Assembly: GCA_025963815.1 (NCBI GenBank)
Contig: JAOQAA010000002.1
Coordinates: 1 to 7,629, forward strand
DNA length: 7,629 nt
From: Capsulimonas sp.
GTDB lineage: Bacteria; Armatimonadota; Armatimonadia; Armatimonadales; Capsulimonadaceae
Direction of reading: 5' to 3'
This document shows positions 1 through 6,406 of this stretch, piece by piece. A program made the translations under genes and the position numbers. Below the pieces are notes generated by a model. The model searched no databases. It was not told the DNA's origin and was given only the letters and a program-made list of their open reading frames with translations. Each line of letters begins with the position of its first letter. The first letter of the stretch is position 1.

Positions 1-131
1 CGATCTCCCTTAGCAGGTTAACCTAACACAATCAAATGAGCGTTGCTTGAAAAGCTCGTAGTCGCGCTTGTCTTAACAACCTGTACGTCATTGTTCGTTG
101 CTCTCGGTCGGAAATACAAGGGAAACAACCA
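1..131. other. Upstream non-coding region of the glycosyltransferase gene
   Basis: No protein family is recognisable in any frame here. The region contains a perfect 10-bp palindrome, AGGTTAACCT, at 15-24, which could be an operator half or chance. No convincing -35/-10 pair is visible; the AT-richer stretch around 44-80 is the only plausible promoter zone. The last bases carry the ribosome binding site of the downstream gene. The preceding gene, if any, ends to the left of the window. Confidence 0.4.
118..123 (+). promoter_or_regulatory. Ribosome binding site deciding a TTG start
   Basis: The purine run AAGGGA ends eight bases before the TTG at 132, which is standard Shine-Dalgarno spacing. 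It supports TTG 132 over the first in-frame ATG at 216. Starting at 216 would remove 28 residues, including the Trp/Tyr-containing stretch that normally precedes the Rossmann fold of this methyltransferase type. Confidence 0.6.
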
Positions 132-776
132 TTGTCCACAACGAATACCGCCCAGCGCTGGGAAGCGATCTACGACACTGTTCCTCTCGCCGCCGTCTCC
201 GGCCACTACTCCGGTATGAGCGGCTCGCCCTTTATGATTCAGTATCTCGCCGAGGTGCTGCGGCGCACTCCTCGCGGAGGCCGCGCTTTGGAGACGGGCG
301 TCGGCTCCGGCTATGGCTCGGTCTGGCTTTCGCTGCGCGGAGTGCAGGCGGAGGGCATGGACTACTCGCCGGGGATTGTCGAACGGGCGCGGCAGGTGAA
401 CTCGCTGCTGGGCGGGCAGGCGCAGTTTGCGCTGGGCGACTTGTTCCATCTGCACGACAAGAACGTGCGGCGCTACGACGTGATCCATCATCAGGGCGTT
501 CTGGAGCATTTCACGGTCCCGATGATCCGGGCGGCGCTGGCGCAGCAGGTGGCGTGCGCCAACCACGTTGTGTTTAGCGTCCCGAGCGTCAACTATCCCT
601 TCGAGCCGGAGTTTGGCGACGAGCGGCTGCTGCCGGTGGAGGAGTGGGCGCGCGTTCTGGAGCCGTTTCAGGTGGAGGATCTGCGTTACTATGGCGATCC
701 GAACTTGGGAGCGCGCGAGCAGATTATGTGCGTGCTGCGCGGGCAGCCGGTGGATGAGGATCTGCTGGCGCTAATG
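132..776 (+). other. Domain: SAM-dependent methyltransferase (residues 1-215)
   Basis: A class I Rossmann-fold methyltransferase. Motif I reads ETGVGSGYG (54-62), the acidic ribose-binding residue after strand 2 is D77 in DYSPG, and the post-strand-4 segment HHQGVLEHF (119-127) matches the usual Methyltransf_11/25 pattern ending in LEH. Target unknown. Fused to glycosyltransferases, sugar O-methylation is the simplest reading, by analogy with methyltransferases that cap O-antigen chains. Confidence 0.8.
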
Positions 777-3700
777 CATCCGGGGCCGCAGCCGTATCGG
801 GAGGGCGTGTCGGCGATCGTGCACACGCGCAATGAGGCGGGGCGGATCGCGGAGTGCCTTCAGTCGCTGGCGGGGTGGACGGACGAGATTATCGTCTGTG
901 ACATGGAGAGCGAGGACGACACCGTCGCTATCGCCTCGCAGTTCACGGACCAGATCGTGCGCCACCCGCGCATCCCTAACTTCGACCGCGCCCGCAACGT
1001 CAGCGCCATGCGCGCACGGCATTCCTGGGTCTTCTTCCTGGACGCCGACGAGCGCGTGCCGGCCCGTCTTGGGCAACAACTCAGGCACATCGCGCTGACC
1101 AATCCCGCTGAGTTCGACGCGATGCTGATCCCGTTTCGGCACCACTTCGCCGGGCACTGGATGCGCTCCATGTACCCCGGCTACACGGCGCCGCGCCTGC
1201 TAAAGAACGGCAAGTTCGTGTTCAATGCGCGCCTGCACTCGGGGGCGCAGGTGGACGGGCCGGTGATCGCCTTCCCGGCGGACGATCCCGAGCTGGCGCT
1301 GGTCCACTACTCCTTCGACAACTTCTCGCATTACCTCGGCAAGCTCAATAGCTACACCGACGGCGAGGCGCTCAACATGCATCGCGATGGTCAGGTCTTC
1401 CATTGGCAGAACGCCATCGCGCACTTTGTCCACGATTTTCAGAATTACTATGAGAAGGGCAACGCGCCCATCGACGGCGTCCACGGCTTTCTGTACTCCT
1501 TCATGTCCGCCTTCTATCGCTTCGAGCAGCACGCCAAGCTCTTTGAGCGTCGCTGGGCGCAGGGCCAGGTCAGCGACTGGGAGCAGGCGATCCCCGCGAG
1601 CATGGAGGAGATGCTGGAGTACGCCCTGCGCCTGACCCGCGCCAAGCCCGCCCGGCAGGCGACCCCGATCCGCGTCGCCGAGGAGCCGGACGCCGTGCGC
1701 TTCCTCTGGTCGGGACCGATCCGCGACCGCAGCGGCTACGGCGACGAGAGCCGGCAGATGCTGCTCGCGCTCGCGGGAACAGGAACGCTCGTCGCGGCTC
1801 AGTCTCTGCCATGGGGCGAGCGCGATGCGGACATGCCGGCGGCGGACGTATCACTGCTGGAGAAGCTGGAGGGCCGCGCCGTCGCCCCCGGCTTTGTGCA
1901 ACTCAGCCACACCTTCGCTACGCAGTTCCAGCGCCACCCTCAGGCTAGCGTCTGCATCGGCCGCACCATCTTCGAGACGGACCGTCTCCCTCAAGACTGG
2001 GTCAAGGCCTGCAACAAGATGGACTTCGTCTGGGTCGCTACCGAGTTCAACCGCCAGACCTTCGTCGACGCCGGCGTGGACCCCAACAAGCTTGTCGTCG
2101 TTCCAGAGTGCCTGGACGCCGCGCCTTACCAAACGCTGCCGACGTGCGAAGAGATCGCCGTCAATTCAGAACTGCCGGCGGCGGTGCGTGAGATCGCATC
2201 GGATGACCACTTCACGTTCCTCTCCATCTTCGACTGGACCCAGCACAAGGGGTGGGACGTCCTGCTGCGCGCCTTCCTAACGGAGTTTGGGGGGCGCAGC
2301 GACGTGCGCCTCGTGTTCAAGGTTTGGTCTACCATGGGTTACGATCATGCTGAGATCCGTCGTCAGGCATCGGAGCTTGCGCAGCGGGAACTGGGCGTCG
2401 ATCTCGCCGCCGAACCGCGTGTGCTCTTCATCGAGGACTATCTGTCCGACGACGCCATGCGCGCCCTGTACTGCGCTTGCGATGCCTATGTGCTTCCCAG
2501 CCGTGGAGAAGGGTGGGGGCGCCCATACATGGAGGCCATGGCCTGCGGTCTACCAACCATCGCGACGGGCTGGAGCGGCAACAGCGCCTTCATGACCTCA
2601 GAAAACAGCTACCTCGCCGAGTACGATCTGGTTCCTATTTCCGAAGCGTCGTGGCGCGAGGTCGTGACCTACAAGGGGCATCGATGGGCGGAGCCGCGCC
2701 TGGACCATGTTAAGTCCCGCATGCGCCGCGTCGCCGATTATCCCGACGAAGCCAAATCCGTCGGGGCCAAGGCGCGCGAGCACATCCTGACGCACTTCAG
2801 CCGCGAAGCCGTTGGGCCGCTCATCGCGGACGCGCTTGATCGTGCGGCCGCGTACGAACCAATGTCTGTGATTGAGCCTGCGGCGGGCGCGCCGTCGGTG
2901 CGCTGGGAGGGAGCGATCTTCCGCCAGCACAGCCTGGGCCACGTCAACCGCGAGTTGTGCCTGGGAATGATGGAGGCGGGCGTGGCCCTCTCGCTGGTCC
3001 CCACGGAGCCCAACGACTTCTCACCCTCCGACGAGCCGCGCCTCGTGGGCCTAGCCGGGCGATGCTTCGCGCCGCTGGACAAGCCTGCGGACGTCCATGT
3101 GCGCCACGGCTTCCCGCCGCGCCTGGATGCGCCGGACGAGGGCCGCTTCGTGCTGATGCAGCCCTGGGAATACGGCTACCTGCCCAAGTACTGGATCGAC
3201 CCGATCCGAGATCATGTCGATGAAGTCTGGTGCAACAGCAGCTACGTGCGCGATGTTTACCTGAACAGCGGCGTCCCAGCGGAGAAGCTGGCGATGGTTC
3301 CGCTAGGCGTGGACACGGAAGTATTCCGCCCGGAGGCGCCGCCGTATGTCTTGACGAACGAGCCCGGAGCCGTGCGCTCTGCCGGCGACGCATCCGAGCC
3401 ACTGTTCACGTTCCTGTTCGTGGGCGGCACGCTGCACCGCAAGGGCTTTGACATCCTGCTGGAGGCTTACCTGAAGGCCTTCTCCGCCTATGACAACGTC
3501 CTGCTGCTCGTCAAGGACACCTGCACCAAGACCGTCTACCAGGGACAGAACCACCGCGAGCGCCTGATCGAGCTGGCGGGCGACGCGAGTCGGCCCCGCA
3601 TCGCCTACGTGGAGGACGATCTGACGGCGCATCAGCTGGCGGGAATCTATACCTCGGCGGACTGCCAGGTGGCGCCGTACCGGGGCGAGGGCTTCTGCCT

Positions 3701-5261
3701 TCCCGTGCTGGAGGCGATGTCCTGCGGCGTTCCCGTGATTGTCCCAGAGGGCGGGCCGACCGACGACTTCGTGGACGAGACAGTGGGCTGGCGTCTGCCG
3801 GCGGCGAAAGTCCCATTCGGCGACGGTAAGATTGGCGAATGGGAGTGCGCCGGCCCGACCTGGATGTTCGAGGTCTCAGTGGATGACCTTGCAAAGCTAA
3901 TGCGCCAAGTTTCTAGTAAGCGCAAGGAAGCGCAAAAACGCGGCAAGGCGGCGGCGAAACGCGTGCGCTCCGGCTGGACATGGGAGCATTCCACAGCTCG
4001 GATGATGGAGCGGCTAAAAGCCCTGCAAGCCTTGCCAGCACTCAGCAATGCGTCCCCCGCAGCGGATGTACCCACGCCGCCCCAAGCTGCGGAAGCATTA
4101 ACAGCAACTCCCACAAAACCGAGCATGTCCGTTACCACTGGAGCGCCGACAATCTCCCTGTGCATGATCGTCAAGAACGAGGAGCGCGTGCTGGGGCACT
4201 GCCTGCAAAGCATCAAGCCGTGGGTGGACGAGATCATCATCGTGGACACCGGCTCGACGGACAAAACCGTGGCGATCGCCGAGGAGCACGGCGCGCGCGT
4301 CTTCCACTTCCCCTGGACCGACAGCTTCTCCGAGGCGCGCAACGTCTCCCTCTCCCACGCCACATGCGACTGGATCCTCTGGATGGACGCCGACGACACC
4401 ATCCCCGAGCACTGCGGCGCCAAGCTGCGCGAACTGGCGCTGCTTGCGGAAGCCAAAGTGACGGGTTTGATCATGCAGGTCCACATTCCGCCGGCTCCCA
4501 GCGAAGTTGGCTTCACCGTCGTGGACCACGTTAAGCTGTTCCGTAACCACCTGGGCCTCCAATTCGAGGGCCGCATCCACGAGCAGATCCTAGAGCCGAT
4601 CTATCGCATCGGTGGGATGGTGCAGCGCTCCGACCTCTACGTCGTCCACAGCGGCTACGACTACACCCCCGAGGGCCAAGCGCACAAGCGCGAGCGCGAT
4701 CTGACATTGCTGGCCAAGGATCTCGCCGATCGTCCTGACCACCCGTTCGTCCTGTTCAACATCGGGATGACGGCGTACCACCTGAAGGATTACCCTAAGG
4801 CCGTCTCGGCTTTGGAGCGATGCCTGGCGGTTAGCGGTCCCAAAGAGTCGACGGTGCGCAAAGTCTACGCGATGCTTGCGGGCTGCGCCTTGGAACAGCG
4901 GGAACTTCTTGGGGCAAAGCGCTGGATTGAGATGGGCCTGAACTTGTTCCCGAAAGACCCGGAGCTATTGTTCCGTGCTGGGATCGTTTATAAAGAGACG
5001 GGCGACCTGTCCAAGGCGGAAAGCAGTTATCTTAAACTGCTGAACGAGAGGGAAGTCGGCCACATTGATAGTATCGACACGACGATGACGGGCTTCAAGG
5101 CGCACCACAACCTGGCGCTCGTCTATCAGGATATGGGGCGCCTAGAAGAAGCGTTGCGGCAATTCGAGGCAGCTTTGGTGAAGGAACCCGGTTTCGAACC
5201 TTCCGCAATTGGACGTGATCAGATCTCTCAGCAATTGAGTCTGCGCATGGGCCATCGTTAG
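132..5261 (+). CDS. Multidomain methyltransferase / GT2 / GT4 / GT4 / GT2 / TPR glycosyltransferase
   Basis: This 1709-residue protein carries five predicted catalytic domains: a SAM methyltransferase (about 1-215), GT2 (222-495), GT4 (520-905), GT4 (922-1296) and GT2 (1340-1530), followed by TPR helices (1537-1700). Key motifs are visible in each: glycine-rich motif I at E54-G62, DADE at 304-307, EX7E pairs at E793/E801 and E1186/E1194, and DADD at 1419-1422. There is no signal peptide and no hydrophobic membrane span, so it should act in the cytosol on nucleotide-sugar donors. By family knowledge such proteins elongate polysaccharide, lipid-linked or protein-linked glycans; the methyltransferase could modify or cap a sugar, but donor, acceptor and linkage cannot be read from the sequence. 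The reading frame is uninterrupted and composition is even, so this looks like a genuine fusion rather than a frame error. It starts at TTG 132 and ends at TAG. The regulator gene begins 46 bases downstream on the same strand. No close family name is known to me for this exact architecture. Confidence 0.9.
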   Translation: MSTTNTAQRWEAIYDTVPLAAVSGHYSGMSGSPFMIQYLAEVLRRTPRGGRALETGVGSGYGSVWLSLRGVQAEGMDYSPGIVERARQVNSLLGGQAQFALGDLFHLHDKNVRRYDVIHHQGVLEHFTVPMIRAALAQQVACANHVVFSVPSVNYPFEPEFGDERLLPVEEWARVLEPFQVEDLRYYGDPNLGAREQIMCVLRGQPVDEDLLALMHPGPQPYREGVSAIVHTRNEAGRIAECLQSLAGWTDEIIVCDMESEDDTVAIASQFTDQIVRHPRIPNFDRARNVSAMRARHSWVFFLDADERVPARLGQQLRHIALTNPAEFDAMLIPFRHHFAGHWMRSMYPGYTAPRLLKNGKFVFNARLHSGAQVDGPVIAFPADDPELALVHYSFDNFSHYLGKLNSYTDGEALNMHRDGQVFHWQNAIAHFVHDFQNYYEKGNAPIDGVHGFLYSFMSAFYRFEQHAKLFERRWAQGQVSDWEQAIPASMEEMLEYALRLTRAKPARQATPIRVAEEPDAVRFLWSGPIRDRSGYGDESRQMLLALAGTGTLVAAQSLPWGERDADMPAADVSLLEKLEGRAVAPGFVQLSHTFATQFQRHPQASVCIGRTIFETDRLPQDWVKACNKMDFVWVATEFNRQTFVDAGVDPNKLVVVPECLDAAPYQTLPTCEEIAVNSELPAAVREIASDDHFTFLSIFDWTQHKGWDVLLRAFLTEFGGRSDVRLVFKVWSTMGYDHAEIRRQASELAQRELGVDLAAEPRVLFIEDYLSDDAMRALYCACDAYVLPSRGEGWGRPYMEAMACGLPTIATGWSGNSAFMTSENSYLAEYDLVPISEASWREVVTYKGHRWAEPRLDHVKSRMRRVADYPDEAKSVGAKAREHILTHFSREAVGPLIADALDRAAAYEPMSVIEPAAGAPSVRWEGAIFRQHSLGHVNRELCLGMMEAGVALSLVPTEPNDFSPSDEPRLVGLAGRCFAPLDKPADVHVRHGFPPRLDAPDEGRFVLMQPWEYGYLPKYWIDPIRDHVDEVWCNSSYVRDVYLNSGVPAEKLAMVPLGVDTEVFRPEAPPYVLTNEPGAVRSAGDASEPLFTFLFVGGTLHRKGFDILLEAYLKAFSAYDNVLLLVKDTCTKTVYQGQNHRERLIELAGDASRPRIAYVEDDLTAHQLAGIYTSADCQVAPYRGEGFCLPVLEAMSCGVPVIVPEGGPTDDFVDETVGWRLPAAKVPFGDGKIGEWECAGPTWMFEVSVDDLAKLMRQVSSKRKEAQKRGKAAAKRVRSGWTWEHSTARMMERLKALQALPALSNASPAADVPTPPQAAEALTATPTKPSMSVTTGAPTISLCMIVKNEERVLGHCLQSIKPWVDEIIIVDTGSTDKTVAIAEEHGARVFHFPWTDSFSEARNVSLSHATCDWILWMDADDTIPEHCGAKLRELALLAEAKVTGLIMQVHIPPAPSEVGFTVVDHVKLFRNHLGLQFEGRIHEQILEPIYRIGGMVQRSDLYVVHSGYDYTPEGQAHKRERDLTLLAKDLADRPDHPFVLFNIGMTAYHLKDYPKAVSALERCLAVSGPKESTVRKVYAMLAGCALEQRELLGAKRWIEMGLNLFPKDPELLFRAGIVYKETGDLSKAESSYLKLLNEREVGHIDSIDTTMTGFKAHHNLALVYQDMGRLEEALRQFEAALVKEPGFEPSAIGRDQISQQLSLRMGHR
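795..1616 (+). other. Domain: first GT2 glycosyltransferase, WaaE-like (residues 222-495)
   Basis: The GT-A fold opens with SAIVHTRNEAGRIAECLQSL near residue 227, followed by the EIIVCDMESEDDT nucleotide-binding strand. The metal-binding motif is LDADER with D304 and D306. The following RLHS near an aromatic-rich segment and LVHYSFDNFSHYLGKLNSYT resemble the WaaE/KdtX-type lipopolysaccharide core transferases, which carry an HYS...YL...Y signature there. An extra aromatic-rich helical stretch follows, up to about residue 495. Confidence 0.8.
1689..2846 (+). other. Domain: first GT4 glycosyltransferase, GT-B fold (residues 520-905)
   Basis: The N-terminal Rossmann half begins at VRFLWSGPIRDRSGYG (522 onward). 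The C-terminal donor-binding half begins at FTFLSIFDWTQHKGWDVLL (694 onward), with the HKG basic segment expected to contact donor phosphates. The retaining-GT signature EX7E is E793/E801 within GEGWGRPYMEAMACG. All expected elements are present, so the domain should be active. Confidence 0.85.
2895..4019 (+). other. Domain: second GT4 glycosyltransferase, GT-B fold (residues 922-1296)
   Basis: The second GT-B domain starts at VRWEGAIFRQHSLGHVNREL (923 onward). It has the inter-domain segment MVPLGVDTEVFRPE, the donor half FTFLFVGGTLHRKGFDILLE (1092 onward) and EX7E at E1186/E1194 in GEGFCLPVLEAMSCGVP. It ends in a basic helix rich in K, R and A. It shares the same order of motifs with the preceding GT4 domain but is clearly diverged, so a different donor or linkage is plausible. 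Confidence 0.85.
4020..4148 (+). other. Ala/Pro/Thr-rich interdomain linker (residues 1297-1339)
   Basis: About 43 residues dominated by A, P, T, S and L separate the second GT4 from the last GT2, with no predicted fold. M1332 (ATG at 4125) sits eight residues before the conserved TISLCMIVKNEE start of the GT2, where a free-standing GT2-TPR protein would begin. No Shine-Dalgarno sequence precedes that ATG, so it is more likely a fusion remnant than an active internal start. Confidence 0.6.
4149..4721 (+). other. Domain: second GT2 glycosyltransferase, SunS-like (residues 1340-1530)
   Basis: This starts with the highly typical TISLCMIVKNEERVLGHCLQ and continues IIIVDTGSTDKT. The FSEARN segment precedes the WMDADDTIP metal site (D1419, D1421, D1422), and RIHEQI supplies the usual catalytic-region H/E. 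GT2 domains with this signature followed by TPR helices include the S-glycosyltransferase SunS and many bacterial proteins proposed to glycosylate peptides or surface structures. The donor is unknown. Confidence 0.85.
4740..5231 (+). other. Domain: C-terminal TPR helices (residues 1537-1700)
   Basis: Several helix-turn-helix TPR units are visible: VLFNIGMTAYHLKDYPKAVS (from about 1540), a middle unit ending in LNLFPKDPELLFRAGIVYKE with TGDLSKAESSYLKLL, and HHNLALVYQDMGRLEEALRQ near the end. In related GT2-TPR proteins this region mediates dimerisation or acceptor binding, so it may bind an acceptor protein or other glycan enzymes. Confidence 0.8.
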
Positions 5262-5262
5262 A

Positions 5263-5302
5263 TTATGGAGGTTTTCTTACTGAGAGCGAACAATATCCAT
5301 AA
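5263..5302. repeat. 7-bp inverted repeat between the glycosyltransferase and WYL genes
   Basis: TTATGGA (5263-5269) and its exact complement TCCATAA (5296-5302) flank a 26-base spacer, ending six bases before the regulator's ATG. The left arm overlaps the only strong Shine-Dalgarno-like sequence here, GGAGG at 5267-5271, which is 36 bases from the start codon and so badly placed. The repeat could be an autoregulatory operator, but seven bases may also be chance. Confidence 0.3.
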
Positions 5303-5307
5303 CTATC

Positions 5308-6300
5308 ATGCTCGACCGTTTGCCGCTTCCCTCCCTAGGGCGATTACTAAAAATCCTCACTCTGCTTTGCTCGATGCCGACCGATCAGCGTATCGGTCGG
5401 CAATATCTTGCTGACGAATGCGGCTGTAACCCGCGCACGATCCAGCGCGATATCGACCTGTTAATTCTCACGGATGTACCCATCACTTACGATCACTCCA
5501 AACGTACCTATTTTCTCGACCGTTCTGACTGGACATATCCTATTCACGAGGTGACGGCAGAGGATGTCCTTGCGCTCGCACTGGCGCGGGCCGCGTTGGC
5601 GCCGCCGGGACTGCCTTATGCTTCGGCTGTGCGCCGCGCGATCGATAAGACGTCGTCCACACTGCCGCCGGGTTTGAAAGAACTTCTTGCGCAAGCGCGG
5701 GAGGTTATCCTGACTGGCTCCGCATCTCGCGACTATTCGTCTGCTCCATTCGACTTGCTTATGATGGCGGCGACTGCAAAGAGAACGGTGGAGATCGATT
5801 ACAGCAGCCTGAGCGGTGGGGAGCGGCGCTGGCGCTTGATCGATCCCTATGGCGTGAAGCCGCGCGACGGACATATCTGGGAGGTGCATGGCTGGTGTCA
5901 TCGCCGCCAGGCAATTCGCACCTTTGCGCTAAATCGCGTGAAAGCGGCGCGCATGACTGATGATGTGTTTGTAGTTCGTGAGGACGAGTGGGATCGCTTC
6001 AAGGACGAAAAAGGTGTTTACGGTGGCCTGCGCGGCGGAGAGCGGGTGGAAGTGCTCGTGCAATTTACTCCAGAAGTCGCGGGGCATGCACTGGAATACA
6101 AGTGGCCGGAGGGATTGTTGATTGCGGCGCAGGAGGATGGCTCCGTGATTCTCTCGGGCAAAGTCCTGGGCGTGGATGGCGTTATCCCCGATATTCTACG
6201 CTGGCGGCGACACGCCGAAGTTCTTGGCGATGAGACGCTGCGGCGTCGGTTTATCGAGGAGTTGCGTGAAATGTCACAAATTTACCAATGCGAAGAGTGA
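5308..6300 (+). CDS. WYL-domain transcriptional regulator (HTH-WYL-WCX), probable CRISPR-Cas regulator
   Basis: This 330-residue cytosolic DNA-binding protein has the usual length and layout of the DeoR-type WYL family. Residues 11-70 form a winged helix, with recognition helix CNPRTIQRDIDLL and wing YDHSKRTYFL. A WYL domain occupies about 149-215, and a WCX domain about 246-330 ends with ILRWRRHAEVLGDETLR. In the WYL domain the name-giving triplet reads W191-E192-V193 instead of W-Y-L, while R204-T-F206 and N-R210-V of the second ligand-binding motif are kept. Family members sense nucleotides or nucleic-acid fragments and often control CRISPR-Cas or other defence operons; cas3 follows 106 bases downstream. 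ATG 5308 is the first start after an in-frame TGA at 5281 and leaves the winged helix intact, although no well-placed Shine-Dalgarno sequence precedes it. The terminator after the gene suggests it is transcribed separately from cas3. Whether it represses or activates is unknown. Confidence 0.88.
   Translation: MLDRLPLPSLGRLLKILTLLCSMPTDQRIGRQYLADECGCNPRTIQRDIDLLILTDVPITYDHSKRTYFLDRSDWTYPIHEVTAEDVLALALARAALAPPGLPYASAVRRAIDKTSSTLPPGLKELLAQAREVILTGSASRDYSSAPFDLLMMAATAKRTVEIDYSSLSGGERRWRLIDPYGVKPRDGHIWEVHGWCHRRQAIRTFALNRVKAARMTDDVFVVREDEWDRFKDEKGVYGGLRGGERVEVLVQFTPEVAGHALEYKWPEGLLIAAQEDGSVILSGKVLGVDGVIPDILRWRRHAEVLGDETLRRRFIEELREMSQIYQCEE
5375..5402. repeat. Perfect 11-bp inverted repeat inside the WYL gene
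   Basis: The arms TGCCGACCGAT (5375-5385) and ATCGGTCGGCA (5392-5402) are exact complements separated by the six bases CAGCGT. It lies at codons 23-32 of the regulator, between the first and second helices of its winged helix. As DNA it has the form of an operator for a dimeric regulator; as RNA it would be a stable hairpin about 67 bases into the reading frame. It is not followed by a T run, so it is not an intrinsic terminator. Confidence 0.6.
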
Positions 6301-6324
6301 TGCGCAAAAATAAATATGGAACAG

Positions 6325-6360
6325 AAAACGCCGGTGACAGACTGTTGTCATCGGCGTTTT
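6325..6360. terminator. Bidirectional Rho-independent terminator after the WYL gene
   Basis: AAAACGCCGGTGACA (6325-6339) pairs with TGTCATCGGCGTTTT (6346-6360) around the six-base loop GACTGT. This gives a 15-bp stem with one G-U wobble, GC-rich in the middle. The T4 run lies on the + strand side, and the A4 on the left gives a T run for transcripts from the other strand, so it could stop transcription both ways. It lies 24 bases after the regulator's stop codon and separates that gene from cas3. Confidence 0.8.
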
Positions 6361-6368
6361 GCTATGAT
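6360..6368 (+). promoter_or_regulatory. Candidate extended -10 promoter for cas3
   Basis: TGC followed by TATGAT (6363-6368) matches the extended -10 pattern TGnTATAAT with one mismatch in the hexamer. It begins at the last base of the terminator stem. No good -35 hexamer lies 16-18 bases upstream, because that space falls in the hairpin loop. Extended -10 promoters can work without one. The expected transcript start, near 6375, gives a leader of about 30 bases before the TTG at 6407. A second AT-rich hexamer, TTTAAT at 6385-6390, is an alternative. Confidence 0.4.
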
Positions 6369-6392
6369 GAATGTCAAGAGCGACTTTAATCC

Positions 6393-6398
6393 AGAGGA
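6393..6398 (+). promoter_or_regulatory. Ribosome binding site deciding the cas3 TTG start
   Basis: AGAGGA ends eight bases before TTG 6407, which is good Shine-Dalgarno spacing. The only in-frame ATG upstream (6371) has no such site, lies against the terminator and would add 12 residues not expected of Cas3. The protein from 6407 begins MANNFVAHT, the usual opening of HD-Cas3 proteins. Confidence 0.65.
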
Positions 6399-6406
6399 AT
6401 ATAATT

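Noticed and set aside
98..577. A + strand open frame overlapping the methyltransferase start
   Set aside because: Its product is R/G/A-rich with no fold, while the overlapping frame carries exact SAM-methyltransferase motifs. It is an out-of-frame shadow.
2862..2864. Internal ATG as the start of a separate second GT4 gene
   Set aside because: No Shine-Dalgarno sequence precedes it and the frame is continuous with the upstream domain, so it is treated as part of the fusion protein.
3647..4576. A long open frame on the minus strand (309 codons) opposite the glycosyltransferase gene
   Set aside because: It lies wholly antisense to clear GT4 and GT2 domain coding sequence. Its translation is S/R/P/A-rich with no recognisable domain, and such frames are common opposite GC-rich genes.
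6325..6360. The strong hairpin as a single CRISPR repeat
   Set aside because: It occurs once, has terminator geometry with T runs on both strands, and no second copy or spacer pattern is seen in the window.
6371..6406. In-frame ATG at 6371 as the cas3 start
   Set aside because: It has no ribosome binding site, sits against the terminator and before the expected transcript start, and adds 12 residues atypical for Cas3. TTG 6407 is better supported.
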